DNA of 5,531 nucleotides from Nocardioides sp. (GTDB lineage: Bacteria > Actinomycetota > Actinomycetes > Propionibacteriales > Nocardioidaceae), in NCBI GenBank assembly GCA_021166815.1, contig JAJPEO010000143.1, positions 1-5,531 on the forward strand. Reading direction: 5' to 3'. Made by a program: the position numbers and the translations under genes. Under the pieces are notes generated by a model, which saw nothing but the letters and a program-made list of their open reading frames with translations, was not told where the DNA came from and made no database searches. Each line of letters opens with the position of its first letter. Positions within the stretch are counted from its first letter, which is position 1. This document shows, piece after piece, positions 5,271-5,531 of this stretch.

Positions 5271-5531
5271 GTACGGTGCCTGACCCAGACGTTGGGCTCG
5301 ACGTAGACGGCGGTGCCGTGCTCGGCGTCGCAGAGCACCGGCGCCAGCGCGCCCGGCACCTCAACCGGACCCGTACGGTCGAACGGCAGCCCGGTCCACT
5401 CCCGCCACTCCTCGAGCGTCCCGGGGATGACCATCGAGCGTGGGGCGACGCGGTCGATCCGGCCCCCGGCCCGTACGTGCACGCGCAACCACGGGTCCAC
5501 CGGCAGGCCGTCGTCGCGGGTGCGGAAGGCG
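5261..5531 (-). CDS. Conserved actinobacterial protein, C-terminal 89 residues (probable GNAT-type acetyltransferase tail)
   Basis: The reverse frame is open from the right edge to TGA at 5261-5263. It gives an 89-residue C-terminus with conserved-looking blocks: DPWLRVHVRAGGRI, APRSMVIPGTLEEWREWTG, VPGALAPVLCD and AVYVEPNVWVRH. The GTG at 5500 is not taken as a start because the frame continues upstream with compatible sequence (FRTRDDGLP). I recall similar tails (an H-R-x-G-[AG]-R-[IL] stretch, later EPNVW[VM]) at the ends of proteins annotated as GNAT-family N-acetyltransferases. The acetyl-CoA-binding region would lie outside the window, so that assignment is tentative. It lies 60 bp upstream of the ABC-F gene on the same strand and may be co-transcribed with it, since I find no clear promoter in the gap. 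Confidence 0.6.
   Translation of the reverse strand, partial: AFRTRDDGLPVDPWLRVHVRAGGRIDRVAPRSMVIPGTLEEWREWTGLPFDRTGPVEVPGALAPVLCDAEHGTAVYVEPNVWVRHRTGA

Overview
The window is very GC-rich, with short intergenic gaps and three of five determinable starts being GTG. This points to a high-GC actinobacterium. The sequences of citrate synthase, L13 and the ABC-F protein look to me most like Nocardioides or a close relative (Nocardioidaceae). That placement is recognition from memory, not a search.

Layout. The left edge (1-503) is the leftward rplM-rpsI operon: ribosomal protein L13 is complete and only the first 14 codons of S9 are inside. Positions 504-857 form a 354-bp divergent control region. 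It holds a good leftward promoter with a leader of about 190 nt for rplM-rpsI, and a rightward promoter for the citrate synthase gene gltA (858-2171). gltA ends at a 15-bp perfect terminator stem, followed by two smaller hairpins. A membrane-anchored HtrA-type serine protease with a PDZ domain follows on the same strand (2305-3513). It meets, tail to tail with a 7-bp gap, a leftward gene for a soluble two-cassette ABC-F ATPase (3521-5200). Upstream of that, on the same strand and 60 bp away, is the C-terminal part of a conserved protein, probably of the GNAT acetyltransferase class, which runs off the right edge.

How the genes relate. This is mostly housekeeping chromosome: translation (L13, S9, and the ABC-F protein, whose family acts at the ribosome), TCA-cycle entry (citrate synthase) and envelope protein quality control (HtrA-like protease). 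I see no mobile element, CRISPR array, tRNA, rRNA or evident horizontally acquired block, and no convincing new multi-gene system. What deserves a second look is regulatory: the structured rplM leader with a weak ribosome-binding site, inverted repeats built into both divergent promoters, hairpins at the gltA/protease junction, a Shine-Dalgarno hairpin in front of the ABC-F gene, and a stop codon sitting in the loop of a perfect stem.
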